From Candidatus Kaiserbacteria bacterium (GTDB lineage: Bacteria > Patescibacteriota > Minisyncoccia > Phycocordibacterales > UBA2100), in contig JAFAPB010000015.1 in NCBI GenBank assembly GCA_019247335.1, positions 1 to 12,373 of the forward strand: 12,373 bases of DNA. Reading direction: 5' to 3'. Position numbers and translations under genes: made by a program. Numbering within the stretch: the first letter of the stretch is position 1; every line of letters begins with the position of its first letter. Below, piece by piece: positions 6,883 to 12,373 of this stretch. Under the pieces are notes generated by a model. That model was not told the origin of the DNA, searched no databases, and worked only from the letters and a program-made list of their open reading frames with translations.

Positions 6883-8369
6883 CTGCGCTTGTAGACCTTG
6901 AGCCCCTCTGGAGAGTCCTCGAGTGAGTACCCGAGAATCTCAATTTCTTTGCGAAGCGTGTCCGCCTCTTCCCAATTCCTCGCCTTACGCGCCGCATTTC
7001 TCCGCTTTACGAGATCGGATATCTCGTCCGGCAGATCGTCGTTCGAGACGCGCTCGCCGAATAGCGCCGCGTACACGAGGCGCGCTCGTTCGTCACTCCG
7101 ATCGAAGCCGAGTCCGAGAACCTTGTCCGCTTCCAGGATACCGGCACGGCGGTCCGCGTGCGACAGATTCTCGTCCCTCACCATTTCCCACAGCACGGCG
7201 AGCGCCCCGGCGAAATCCATATCATCGTTGAATCGCTCGTGTATGCGGTCGCGATAGGAGAGCGGAGTCGATCCGCCGACAGGGTGCGCGTCAACGAATG
7301 CGCGCAGACGCAAGAAGGCCGTCTGCGCGGCCTCGAGCGACTCCCAGGTGAAATTCATCGCCGAGCGATAGTGGGCCCCGAGGAAGAGATATCGGAGCGC
7401 GAGCGGATGATATTTTTCGCTCACATCCGGCGAGAGATAGATCACGTTGCCTACTGATTTTGCAATTTTTCCGCCATCGATCTGAATGTGCGCGCGGTGT
7501 ATCCAGAAGCGGGAGAGGGGAGACTTGCCGGTCGCGCTTTCCGACTGCGCGATCTCGTTATTGTGGTGGATCGGAATATGCTCAACTCCGCCCGTGTGAA
7601 TATCGATTTTCTCGCCGAGAATGGCGCGAATCATCGCGGAGCATTCGATATGCCAGCCGGGAAAACCTTCGCCCCAGGGAGAATCCCAGCCGAGCTTCGC
7701 GCTCGACTTCCAGAGCACGAAATCCGTCGGGTGGCGCTTTGAGGCGCGCGAGACGACGCGCGCTCCTTTTTTAAGTCCAGCGAGATCGATCCCGCCGAGC
7801 TCTCCGTAACGCGGAAAACGCGCCGTGTCGAAATAGACACCGTCTTCGCCGCGGTAGGCATAGCCCTTTTCTTCGAGGGTTTTGATCATCGCGATCTGTC
7901 CTTGGACGTAATCGCTCGCGTAGGGAAAAGTGATTTTTTTCGTATCGACATTAAGCGTCGTCAGATCCTCGAGAAAGATACCGGCATATTTTTCAGCGAG
8001 CTTTCGCATATTCTCCATCGTGAGCGAGAGCTTTTCTCGCTTGAGACCAAGCGTCATTTTGTCATCGCCCTCATCCGCGTCCGATGAGAGATGGCCGAAG
8101 TCGGTGAAATTGATCACCTGCTTTACCGTGAAGCCGTTGTATTCGAGGATGCGCCGGAGCGTGTCGGCGAAGACGAACATCGAGAGATTGCCGATGTGCT
8201 GGCGGCCATAGAGCGTCGGCCCGCAGTTGTACATGCGTACCGTATGCACGCCGCCGGGGAGCGTAAAGAGCTGCTTCTCTTTGCCGAGTGTATTGAAAAA
8301 ATAGAGCGGCTTCGTCCCGAATTTCTCAGGACCATGCGTGCCGCGCCCGAAGAGCTTGCCGAGCCACAT
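6879..8369 (-). CDS. cysS: Cysteinyl-tRNA synthetase
   Basis: This 496-residue class I synthetase attaches cysteine to tRNA-Cys. The HIGH motif is HIGN at 58-61 (CGPTLYGRQHIGN), and the KMSKS equivalent is KIAKS at 301-305 in GGKIAKSVGNV. The zinc/cysteine-binding ligands all have counterparts: Cys49, Cys243 (GWHIECSAM), His268 and Glu272 (HHNNEIAQSE). The C-terminal DALR and anticodon regions follow (DMDFAGALAVLWEMV, then RRNAARKARNWEEAD, KEIEILGY). The N-terminus has about 20 extra residues before the usual LYNTL-like strand; the -10 box immediately upstream supports the ATG at 8369, and the next methionine is residue 46, too late. The gene lies 29 bases after corA-like on the same strand and converges with leuS, with stop codons overlapping on CTAG. 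Identity is near certain. Confidence 0.97.
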   Translation of the reverse strand: MWLGKLFGRGTHGPEKFGTKPLYFFNTLGKEKQLFTLPGGVHTVRMYNCGPTLYGRQHIGNLSMFVFADTLRRILEYNGFTVKQVINFTDFGHLSSDADEGDDKMTLGLKREKLSLTMENMRKLAEKYAGIFLEDLTTLNVDTKKITFPYASDYVQGQIAMIKTLEEKGYAYRGEDGVYFDTARFPRYGELGGIDLAGLKKGARVVSRASKRHPTDFVLWKSSAKLGWDSPWGEGFPGWHIECSAMIRAILGEKIDIHTGGVEHIPIHHNNEIAQSESATGKSPLSRFWIHRAHIQIDGGKIAKSVGNVIYLSPDVSEKYHPLALRYLFLGAHYRSAMNFTWESLEAAQTAFLRLRAFVDAHPVGGSTPLSYRDRIHERFNDDMDFAGALAVLWEMVRDENLSHADRRAGILEADKVLGLGFDRSDERARLVYAALFGERVSNDDLPDEISDLVKRRNAARKARNWEEADTLRKEIEILGYSLEDSPEGLKVYKRS

Positions 8370-8375
8370 CGGGCT

Positions 8376-8384
8376 ATTTTAGCG
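8376..8384 (-). promoter_or_regulatory. Extended -10 box for cysS
   Basis: On the minus strand CGC followed by TAAAAT (5 of 6 match to TATAAT) ends 6 bases before the cysS ATG at 8369. No Shine-Dalgarno sequence is visible. The box sits in the 29-base gap after the CorA-family stop, so cysS can be transcribed on its own. Its position favours 8369 as the start and a leaderless message. No good -35 is seen. Confidence 0.6.
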
Positions 8385-8398
8385 CGTTTAAGCGGCTT

Positions 8399-9310
8399 TT
8401 ACAGCCATTTCTTGCGCCTGAAATAGAGGAACATGCAGAAGGTCGCAACCGCCTCCAGGCCGATGATGATCCAGAAATCGTGCGCCCGTCCGATGATCGG
8501 GGTATTGATCGCATCGGTAGAGAAGAGCTCGGTGACAAGGGAGAGCGGGAAGGTGACGAAGGCGAGGATGGTGAAGATGCGCATGGTCTCGTTCTGCTTG
8601 GTCGTAAGCAGCGAGTTGTTGGTCTCGCGCAGTTCGTGGAGCGACTCGGTGCTCCGCATGATGTGATTGTGCACCTTGTAGTACTCGCTTTCGAGCGAAC
8701 GCATGTACTGTCTAAAATCCTCGCCGAATATGGGAAGCGCATCGGTCTCGAGCGAGCGTAAGACCTCGCGATGCGGTTCGATCGTCTGTCGGAGATTCAG
8801 CAGGTCGCGCGCGGCCCGCGAGATCGCGCTCACCATCTGCACGTGTTGCTCGGAAAAGATATGCTCCTCGATCATCTGGAGATCGCGATCCACGTACTCG
8901 ATCTCATGCTCGACCGATTTATAGAGCTTTTTGAGCATGAAAAAGAATATATACGCCGCATGATCGCCGATCGGGCCCATATCGAGCACGGAATTGACCT
9001 CGAAAATTTTCGAGAATTTATGGAGCGGATCGATCGTATCGTAGTGCGTCGTTATGATGAAATTCTCGCCGATGACGAAGTCGACCTCCTGTTCCTTTGT
9101 CTTGTGCGAATGCCGCAGGGCAGGGAAGTGCAGGATGAGGTAGACGTAATTCGATCCTATTTCGACGCGTTCACGAAGCGAAGGCGCGAGCATTTCCTCC
9201 GCTGTGAACGTATCGAGACCGTATTCGTTGACGACATCGATGACCTCGTGGCGTGAAGGGTTCTCGAGATCGATCCAGACAATGCCGTTGTATTCGTAGC
9301 GAGATTTCAT
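8399..9310 (-). CDS. CorA-family divalent cation transporter with altered GMN motif
   Basis: The 303-residue protein has the CorA layout: an N-terminal alpha/beta cytoplasmic domain (WIDLENPSRHEVIDVV, VYLILHFPAL, FVIGENFIITTHYD), a long helical stalk (about 120-240) with the conserved LREtNNsLLTTKQNETMR run-in, and two C-terminal membrane helices (about 243-262 and 279-297) ending in a basic tail (FRRKKWL). CorA proteins are pentameric inner-membrane channels for Mg2+, Co2+ or, in ZntB-like members, Zn2+. The GMN signature at the outer end of helix 1 is replaced by Ser-Thr-Asp at 264-266 (ELFSTDAINTPIIG), so ion selectivity or even transport is uncertain. The ATG at 9310 matches the conserved N-terminus and an ideal -10 box; an upstream in-frame codon at 9412 would overlap the divergent protease gene. 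Family confident, function less so. Confidence 0.9.
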   Translation of the reverse strand: MKSRYEYNGIVWIDLENPSRHEVIDVVNEYGLDTFTAEEMLAPSLRERVEIGSNYVYLILHFPALRHSHKTKEQEVDFVIGENFIITTHYDTIDPLHKFSKIFEVNSVLDMGPIGDHAAYIFFFMLKKLYKSVEHEIEYVDRDLQMIEEHIFSEQHVQMVSAISRAARDLLNLRQTIEPHREVLRSLETDALPIFGEDFRQYMRSLESEYYKVHNHIMRSTESLHELRETNNSLLTTKQNETMRIFTILAFVTFPLSLVTELFSTDAINTPIIGRAHDFWIIIGLEAVATFCMFLYFRRKKWL

Positions 9311-9316
9311 ACGCGA

Positions 9317-9325
9317 AGTATAACA
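9317..9325 (-). promoter_or_regulatory. Extended -10 box for CorA-family gene
   Basis: On the minus strand TGT followed by TATACT (5 of 6 match, TGn extension present) ends 6 bases before the ATG at 9310. No Shine-Dalgarno or -35 is visible, consistent with an extended -10 promoter and a leaderless message. Confidence 0.65.
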
Positions 9326-9335
9326 GTCCGTATTT

Positions 9336-9343
9336 CGGGCCCG
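9336..9343. promoter_or_regulatory. Palindrome at the exact centre of a divergent promoter
   Basis: The 8-base palindrome CGGGCCCG is centred at 9339.5. That is the exact midpoint between the two divergent start codons (9310 minus, 9369 plus) and between their two -10 hexamers. It would cover roughly positions -26 to -33 of both promoters, so a bound protein could affect both genes. A second small inverted repeat, TATTG-TGTG-CAATA (9348-9361), overlaps the protease -10. A regulatory role is inference only. Confidence 0.3.
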
Positions 9344-9353
9344 CACTATTGTG

Positions 9354-9362
9354 TGCAATAAT
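9354..9362 (+). promoter_or_regulatory. Extended -10 box for S41 peptidase gene
   Basis: TGC followed by AATAAT (5 of 6 match to TATAAT) ends 6 bases before the ATG at 9369. This supports 9369 over the in-frame GTG at 9351, which lies upstream of the box. No Shine-Dalgarno is present. Confidence 0.6.
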
Positions 9363-9368
9363 TCCGCA

Positions 9369-10604
9369 ATGGATAACGAGCGCACGATCACTTTGCGCGC
9401 AGCCGCCGGCATTGCCGGCGTGATGCTGATTTTCGGGCTCGGCGGTGGCTATGAATTCGCCGTACACCGCGGCGGAGGGATCACATCCGACACTTCGATG
9501 CCGCAGGGCATCGATTTTTCACCTGTCTGGAAAGCGTGGCACACGATCGACGAGCAGTTCGTGCCCGTTTCCGTCGCATCCTCGACGCCGGTCGCGACCT
9601 CGACCGCGCAGACGCAGCAGGATCGCGTCTGGGGGATGATATCCGGCCTCGCGGATTCGCTCGGCGATCCGTACACATTCTTCCTTCCGCCGGCAGAGAA
9701 TCAGCAATTCTCCGACAACATGAGCGGCCAGTTCGAAGGTGTCGGCATGGAGATCGATGTCAAAAACGGCATTCTCACGGTCATTTCGCCGATCAAGGGC
9801 ACCCCGGCGGATAAGGCAGGTTTGAAAGCAGGAGACCTGGTGCTCAAGATCAACGGCAAGTCGACCCAGGGAATGGGCGTCGATGAGGCGGTGAAGCAGA
9901 TCAGAGGTCCCAAGGGCACGCAGGTCGTGCTCACGATCCAACGACAGGGATGGACCGGACCGAAGGACATCTCGGTGACGCGCGATGTCATTAATGTGCC
10001 GATCGTGACGACCGAAAAGCGTAACGATGGTATCTTCGTGATCACGCTCACCACCTTTACGGCGAATTCCGCGGATCTGTTCCGGAATGCGCTCCGCGAA
10101 TTTGTGCAATCGGGCGACAACAAGCTTATCTTGGACTTGCGCGGCAATCCCGGCGGCTATCTCGACGCGGCCGTTGATATGGCGAGCTGGTTTCTGCCCT
10201 CGGGCGCTGTCGTCGTCACCGAAGATTACGCGGGTCATGCGGACAACATCGTCCACCGCTCAAGCGGCTACAATGTCTTCAATTCGAATCTAAAGATGGT
10301 CATTCTCGTCGACAAGGGCTCTGCATCAGCCTCCGAAATTCTCGCGGGAGCGCTCCAGGAGCATCACGTCGCGAAGCTCGTCGGCACGAACACCTTCGGC
10401 AAAGGCTCGGTACAGGAATTGATCGAGATCACGCCCGAGACATCGCTCAAGCTCACCGTCGCGCGGTGGCTCGAGCCGGACGGCACGCACATCCCGCTCA
10501 CCGGCATCACACCCGATTACATTGCGACGACGACCGACGAGGACATCAAAGCCGGGCGCGACCCGCAGCTTGCAAAGGCCGTTGAAGTTTTGAATACTCA
10601 ATAG
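9369..10604 (+). CDS. Membrane-anchored S41 family carboxy-terminal processing peptidase (CtpA-like)
   Basis: The 411-residue protein has a short N-terminal cytoplasmic stretch, a hydrophobic segment at about 11-27 (anchor or uncleaved signal), a PDZ domain at about 120-205 (GVGMEIDVKNGILTV, IKGTPADKAGLKAGDLVLKI) and an S41 protease core. The Ser-Lys dyad is visible: Ser320 in GSASASEILAGAL and Lys345 in NTFGKGSVQ, 25 residues apart as in E. coli Prc/Tsp. LILDLRGNPGGYLDAAVDMASWF is the preceding conserved strand (quoted in part: LRGNPGGYLDAAV). The C-terminus ends soon after the core with no peptidoglycan-binding domain. These proteases act outside the membrane and trim or degrade envelope proteins from their C-terminal ends. 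The gene is divergent from the CorA-family gene and one base upstream of rplI, so the two are probably cotranscribed. Confidence 0.95.
   Translation: MDNERTITLRAAAGIAGVMLIFGLGGGYEFAVHRGGGITSDTSMPQGIDFSPVWKAWHTIDEQFVPVSVASSTPVATSTAQTQQDRVWGMISGLADSLGDPYTFFLPPAENQQFSDNMSGQFEGVGMEIDVKNGILTVISPIKGTPADKAGLKAGDLVLKINGKSTQGMGVDEAVKQIRGPKGTQVVLTIQRQGWTGPKDISVTRDVINVPIVTTEKRNDGIFVITLTTFTANSADLFRNALREFVQSGDNKLILDLRGNPGGYLDAAVDMASWFLPSGAVVVTEDYAGHADNIVHRSSGYNVFNSNLKMVILVDKGSASASEILAGALQEHHVAKLVGTNTFGKGSVQELIEITPETSLKLTVARWLEPDGTHIPLTGITPDYIATTTDEDIKAGRDPQLAKAVEVLNTQ
10570..10598 (+). promoter_or_regulatory. Weak candidate promoter for rplI inside the peptidase gene
   Basis: TTGCAA (10570-10575) and AATACT (10593-10598) are 17 bases apart. 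Each matches its consensus at 4 of 6 positions, and the box ends 7 bases before the rplI ATG. It lies within coding sequence and lacks the YGN extension, so it may be chance; it would let rplI be expressed apart from the protease. Confidence 0.3.
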
Positions 10605-10605
10605 C

Positions 10606-11052
10606 ATGAAAGTGATCATGCTGAAGGATGTCGGCGGGGTAGGGCAGCGCGACACCATCAAAGACGTCTCTGACGGGTACGCGCTCAATTACCTCATTCC
10701 GAACGGCCTTGCCGTGCAGGCGACACCCGATCGCATAAAGCAACACGAGGCGAAAGTGCGCGATACGCAGACGAGCGCGGTAGAGCGCGAGAAGGCGGCT
10801 GCTGCGCAAGCCGCGCAGCTCGAAGGGAAGCGCGTCGAGATCTTGGTAAAAGCGAACGAGGCGGGACACCTCTATCAGCACCTTTCGGCCGACACGATCG
10901 TCGACACCATCAAAAAGTCACTTGGCATCACGATCCCGCCGGAAGCTGTGATGATCAACGCGCCGATAAAATCGATCGGGGAGAGTGCGATCAAAGTAAA
11001 GCTCGGTACAAAGACCGCAACGGTGAACGTCAACGTCGTCCCGTTGGCATAA
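10606..11052 (+). CDS. rplI: 50S ribosomal protein L9
   Basis: The 148-residue protein has the full L9 length. The N-terminal rRNA-binding domain is unmistakable (MKVIMLKDVGGVGQRDTIKD, then VSDGYALNYLIPNGLAV), followed by the long connecting helix (about 41-75, rich in Ala, Glu, Gln and Lys) and the C-terminal domain (HLYQHLSADTIVDTIKK, IKSIGESAIKVKLG). L9 binds 23S rRNA near the L1 stalk and helps keep the reading frame. The ATG is one base after the stop of the S41 peptidase gene and has no Shine-Dalgarno, so it is either translated by coupling or from its own weak promoter. Its usual partners (rpsF, rpsR, ssb, dnaB) are not next to it. Three bases after the stop begins the T-run side of a terminator serving the opposite strand. 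Confidence 0.97.
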   Translation: MKVIMLKDVGGVGQRDTIKDVSDGYALNYLIPNGLAVQATPDRIKQHEAKVRDTQTSAVEREKAAAAQAAQLEGKRVEILVKANEAGHLYQHLSADTIVDTIKKSLGITIPPEAVMINAPIKSIGESAIKVKLGTKTATVNVNVVPLA

Positions 11053-11054
11053 CG

Positions 11055-11077
11055 AAAAACGCGACCTCTCGGTCGCG
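11055..11077 (-). terminator. Intrinsic terminator for rpmA
   Basis: On the minus strand a perfect 7-base stem CGCGACC/GGTCGCG (11077-11071 and 11066-11060) closes a GAGA tetraloop of GNRA type, followed at once by TTTTT (11059-11055). It lies 20 bases past the rpmA stop. On the plus strand the same hairpin follows rplI by 7 bases but is followed by CTTCTC, so it could stop that transcript only weakly. Confidence 0.88.
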
Positions 11078-11097
11078 CTTCTCAATACTGTTGTGAT

Positions 11098-11370
11098 TTA
11101 AACGACGTCAACGACGGCGCGGGTCTGCGTGCGGCCGTCGTAGTTGCGCTTGCGCGCGGTGCGGAATTTCACCGTGCCTGCCATCATCGCAAAAAGCGTG
11201 TGATCCTTGCCGAGTCCGACATTCTTGCCCTGCATGATCTTCGTGCCGCGCTGGCGCACGATGATCTCGCCGATAGCGACTTTCTGCCCGTCGGCGCGCT
11301 TCACGCCCAGGTACTTCGGATTTGAGTCGCGGAGGTTCTTAGCTGTTCCGCCAGCCTTAGTTGTTGCCAT
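11098..11370 (-). CDS. rpmA: 50S ribosomal protein L27
   Basis: The 90-residue protein carries the L27 signature: an N-terminal KAGGTAKNLRDSNPKYLGVK that reaches toward the peptidyl-transferase centre, IIVRQRGTK, NVGLGKDHTLFA and a basic C-terminus (VKFRTARKRNYDGR). It starts directly with MATTKAGG and has no Firmicutes-type cleavable leader. Unusually it is not next to rplU (L21) or obg; it stands alone on the minus strand, with its own intrinsic terminator, and diverges from the small anchored protein gene with a 23-base gap. No -10 box of the type seen before other genes is clear in that gap on the minus strand, so its promoter is undetermined. Confidence 0.97.
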   Translation of the reverse strand: MATTKAGGTAKNLRDSNPKYLGVKRADGQKVAIGEIIVRQRGTKIMQGKNVGLGKDHTLFAMMAGTVKFRTARKRNYDGRTQTRAVVDVV

Positions 11371-11378
11371 GTTTGAAG

Positions 11379-11387
11379 CGCTACAAT
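11379..11387 (+). promoter_or_regulatory. Extended -10 box within an inverted repeat
   Basis: CGC followed by TACAAT (5 of 6 match) ends 6 bases before the ATG at 11394. The hexamer is embedded in the inverted repeat GCGCT-N6-AGCGC (11378-11393), which fills most of the 23-base divergent gap with rpmA and could be an operator or chance. The box fixes 11394 as start. Confidence 0.55.
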
Positions 11388-11393
11388 GAGCGC

Positions 11394-11757
11394 ATGCAGA
11401 TAATACAGGATATGGGCCCTAAAATCAAGGCTTTTGCCGACGACTTCCTGGCGGAATGGGGCATCGCAGCAGTCATTTTTGTGGCTACGGCGGGCGCTTT
11501 TGCCTTGGGGCGTCTTTCAGCCCTGGAGAGCCGCTCGGCCGCTCATCCAGATAAGCCAGGCGCCTCAAAATACGGCCATGGCGCCCCTCGCGCTTGGCGG
11601 CGCGATCGTGGCCTCGAAATCAGGCACGACGTACTACTATCCCTGGTGCACAGGGGCCACGAAGATCGGGGCAGGGAACATGCGCTACTTTGCATCGGAA
11701 GACGCCGCCAAAAAAGCGGGGCTCCACCCGGCCAAGAATTGCAAAGGGCTCGAATAG
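11394..11757 (+). pseudogene. Small membrane-anchored protein with PWCxGA...NCKGL domain, interrupted by a frameshift
   Basis: The ATG at 11394 opens a frame with a membrane segment at residues about 23-39 (WGIAAVIFVATAGAFALGRL) that ends in LSALESR. Beyond about base 11535 this frame turns into arginine-rich nonsense with no stop until 11768. In the +1 frame, the natural continuation appears: RPLIQISQAPQNTAMAPLAL, then VASKSGTTYYYPWCTGATKI, MRYFASEDAAKKAG and PAKNCKGLE, stopping at 11757. The joined product would be about 120 residues: short inside tail, one span, proline-rich linker, and a small outer domain with two conserved cysteines, resembling Ada-type zinc-binding folds. I recall proteins of this exact layout from Parcubacteria. 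One extra base somewhere in 11526-11545 explains the break; it may be a real mutation or a sequencing error. Function unknown. Confidence 0.72.
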
Positions 11758-11768
11758 TCGGCAAATAA

Positions 11769-11777
11769 CGCTATACT
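11769..11777 (+). promoter_or_regulatory. Extended -10 box for exonuclease gene
   Basis: CGC followed by TATACT (5 of 6 match) ends 7 bases before the ATG at 11785. No Shine-Dalgarno is present. It starts 11 bases after the stop of the intact frame of the preceding small gene. Confidence 0.6.
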
Positions 11778-11784
11778 GCGCGGT

Positions 11785-12373
11785 ATGTTGGTATTGGACG
11801 TGGAAGCATCGGGCCTCGAGCCCACCAAAAATTCGATCGTCTCCGTCGGCGCGCTCGACCTCAAGAATCCGACGAATCGTTTTTATATGGAATGCCGCGT
11901 CTGGGACGGCGCGCACATCGAGCCGGAGGCGCTCGCGGTCAATGGCTTCACGCGCGAGCAGATCACGGATCCGAATAAGCCATCCGAGGCGGATCTTACT
12001 CATGCATTCAAGCAATGGGCTGAATCACTCGAAGAGCGCACTTTCGCGGGACAGAATGTTTCTTTTGATCGCGACTTTATGAAGCACGCGGCGGAGCGGG
12101 CAGAGCACACCGACTGGCCATTCGCGCATCGCACGATCGACACCCACACGCTTGCATATATGCATATGATCAACCGCGGCCTCCAGCCGCCGGTCAAAAA
12201 CCGTCGCTCCGCGCTCGATCTCGATACCGTGCTCAACTATTGCGGCATCCCGCAGGAGCCCGCCCCACACAATGCGCTCACCGGCGCCCTCTCGCACGCG
12301 GAAGTCATTGCACGCCTCTTGTACGGCCGCAAACTTTTGCCCGAATTCGAGCAATTCGAAATCCCCTGGAAAT
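11785..12373 (+). CDS. DEDDh-type 3'-5' exonuclease (DnaQ/RNase T superfamily), 3' partial
   Basis: At least 196 residues are visible and the frame is still open at the window edge, probably close to its end. Exo I is LVLDVEASGLEP with Asp5 and Glu7; Exo II is AGQNVSFDRDFM with Asp95; Exo III contains His162 in PHNALTGALSHAE. These enzymes remove nucleotides from 3' ends of DNA or RNA using two metal ions; the substrate here is not known. The fifth residue after His162, normally the last catalytic Asp of H-x4-D, is Gly167, so one metal ligand may be missing or supplied elsewhere (Glu173 is nearby). The segment before it (RRSALDLDTVLNYCGIP) is the usual helix that precedes Exo III. The start is supported by the -10 box 7 bases upstream and by the motif beginning at residue 3. 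Superfamily certain, activity uncertain. Confidence 0.88.
   Translation, partial: MLVLDVEASGLEPTKNSIVSVGALDLKNPTNRFYMECRVWDGAHIEPEALAVNGFTREQITDPNKPSEADLTHAFKQWAESLEERTFAGQNVSFDRDFMKHAAERAEHTDWPFAHRTIDTHTLAYMHMINRGLQPPVKNRRSALDLDTVLNYCGIPQEPAPHNALTGALSHAEVIARLLYGRKLLPEFEQFEIPWK

Noticed and set aside
9351..9368. GTG at 9351 as start of the S41 protease
   Set aside because: It lies upstream of and inside the -10 box; the ATG at 9369 has the right spacing.
9311..9412. Longer CorA-family start at 9412
   Set aside because: It would overlap the divergent protease gene and both promoters; the conserved N-terminus begins at 9310.
9519..10256. Minus-strand 245-codon open frame opposite the S41 protease
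   Set aside because: Shadow of a gene with intact catalytic motifs; Arg/His-rich translation without domains.
11361..11393. TTG at 11361 as start of the small anchored protein
   Set aside because: It overlaps the rpmA start; the -10 box ends 6 bases before ATG 11394.
1..12373. tRNA genes, rRNA, CRISPR arrays, insertion sequences, origins
   Set aside because: No cloverleaf-like segment, repeat-spacer array, transposase frame or direct-repeat-flanked element was seen, and there is no gene-free stretch above about 60 bases to hold one.

Overview
The window is a compact, G+C-rich bacterial segment. Hand counts of several coding stretches give 60-65% G+C. It is packed with short, mostly housekeeping genes and has no intergenic gap longer than about 60 bases. 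Gene content and style suggest a member of the Candidate Phyla Radiation (Patescibacteria), most likely a Parcubacteria/Kaiserbacteria-like lineage. The clues are a DUF5671-type membrane protein, a small anchored protein with a YxxPWCxGA...NCKGL domain, a LeuRS whose ZN-1 cysteines are all lost, almost no Shine-Dalgarno sequences, and extended -10 elements very close to start codons. The lineage call is inference from style; no marker was placed on a tree.

Layout, left to right: the 3' part of a flavodoxin-fold NAD(P)H oxidoreductase (+); the ribosome-associated ATPase YchF (+); a DUF5671-like membrane protein with a pseudopilin-like outer domain (+), which shares its stop codon with a convergent DUF72 gene (-); a very large leucyl-tRNA synthetase (+), which shares its stop with a convergent cysteinyl-tRNA synthetase (-); a CorA-family channel (-), divergent from a membrane-anchored S41 PDZ protease (+); ribosomal protein L9 (+), one base after the protease; ribosomal protein L27 (-) with a clear intrinsic terminator; a small anchored protein that appears frameshifted (+); and a DEDDh exonuclease (+) running off the right edge.

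The most striking object is the leucyl-tRNA synthetase. It is 1127 residues long instead of about 810-860. Two complete foreign enzyme domains sit inside its CP1 editing domain: an RBBP9/YdeN-type serine hydrolase (about residues 237-417, triad Ser308/Asp374/His402) in the first beta hairpin, and a NUDIX hydrolase (about residues 563-697) between the editing-site Asp528 element and the strand that closes the domain. All hallmark LeuRS motifs remain around them. The second insert is markedly poorer in G+C than its host gene. The result is one polypeptide carrying a synthetase and up to three hydrolase sites.

A second pattern runs through the window. Eight start codons are preceded by a YGN-TANNNT-type extended -10 box (one has AATAAT), and in five the box ends exactly 6 bases before the start codon. 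This suggests leaderless transcripts as the usual expression mode here. Functionally most genes serve translation (LeuRS, CysRS, L9, L27, YchF); the rest are envelope or transport functions and nucleic-acid processing.
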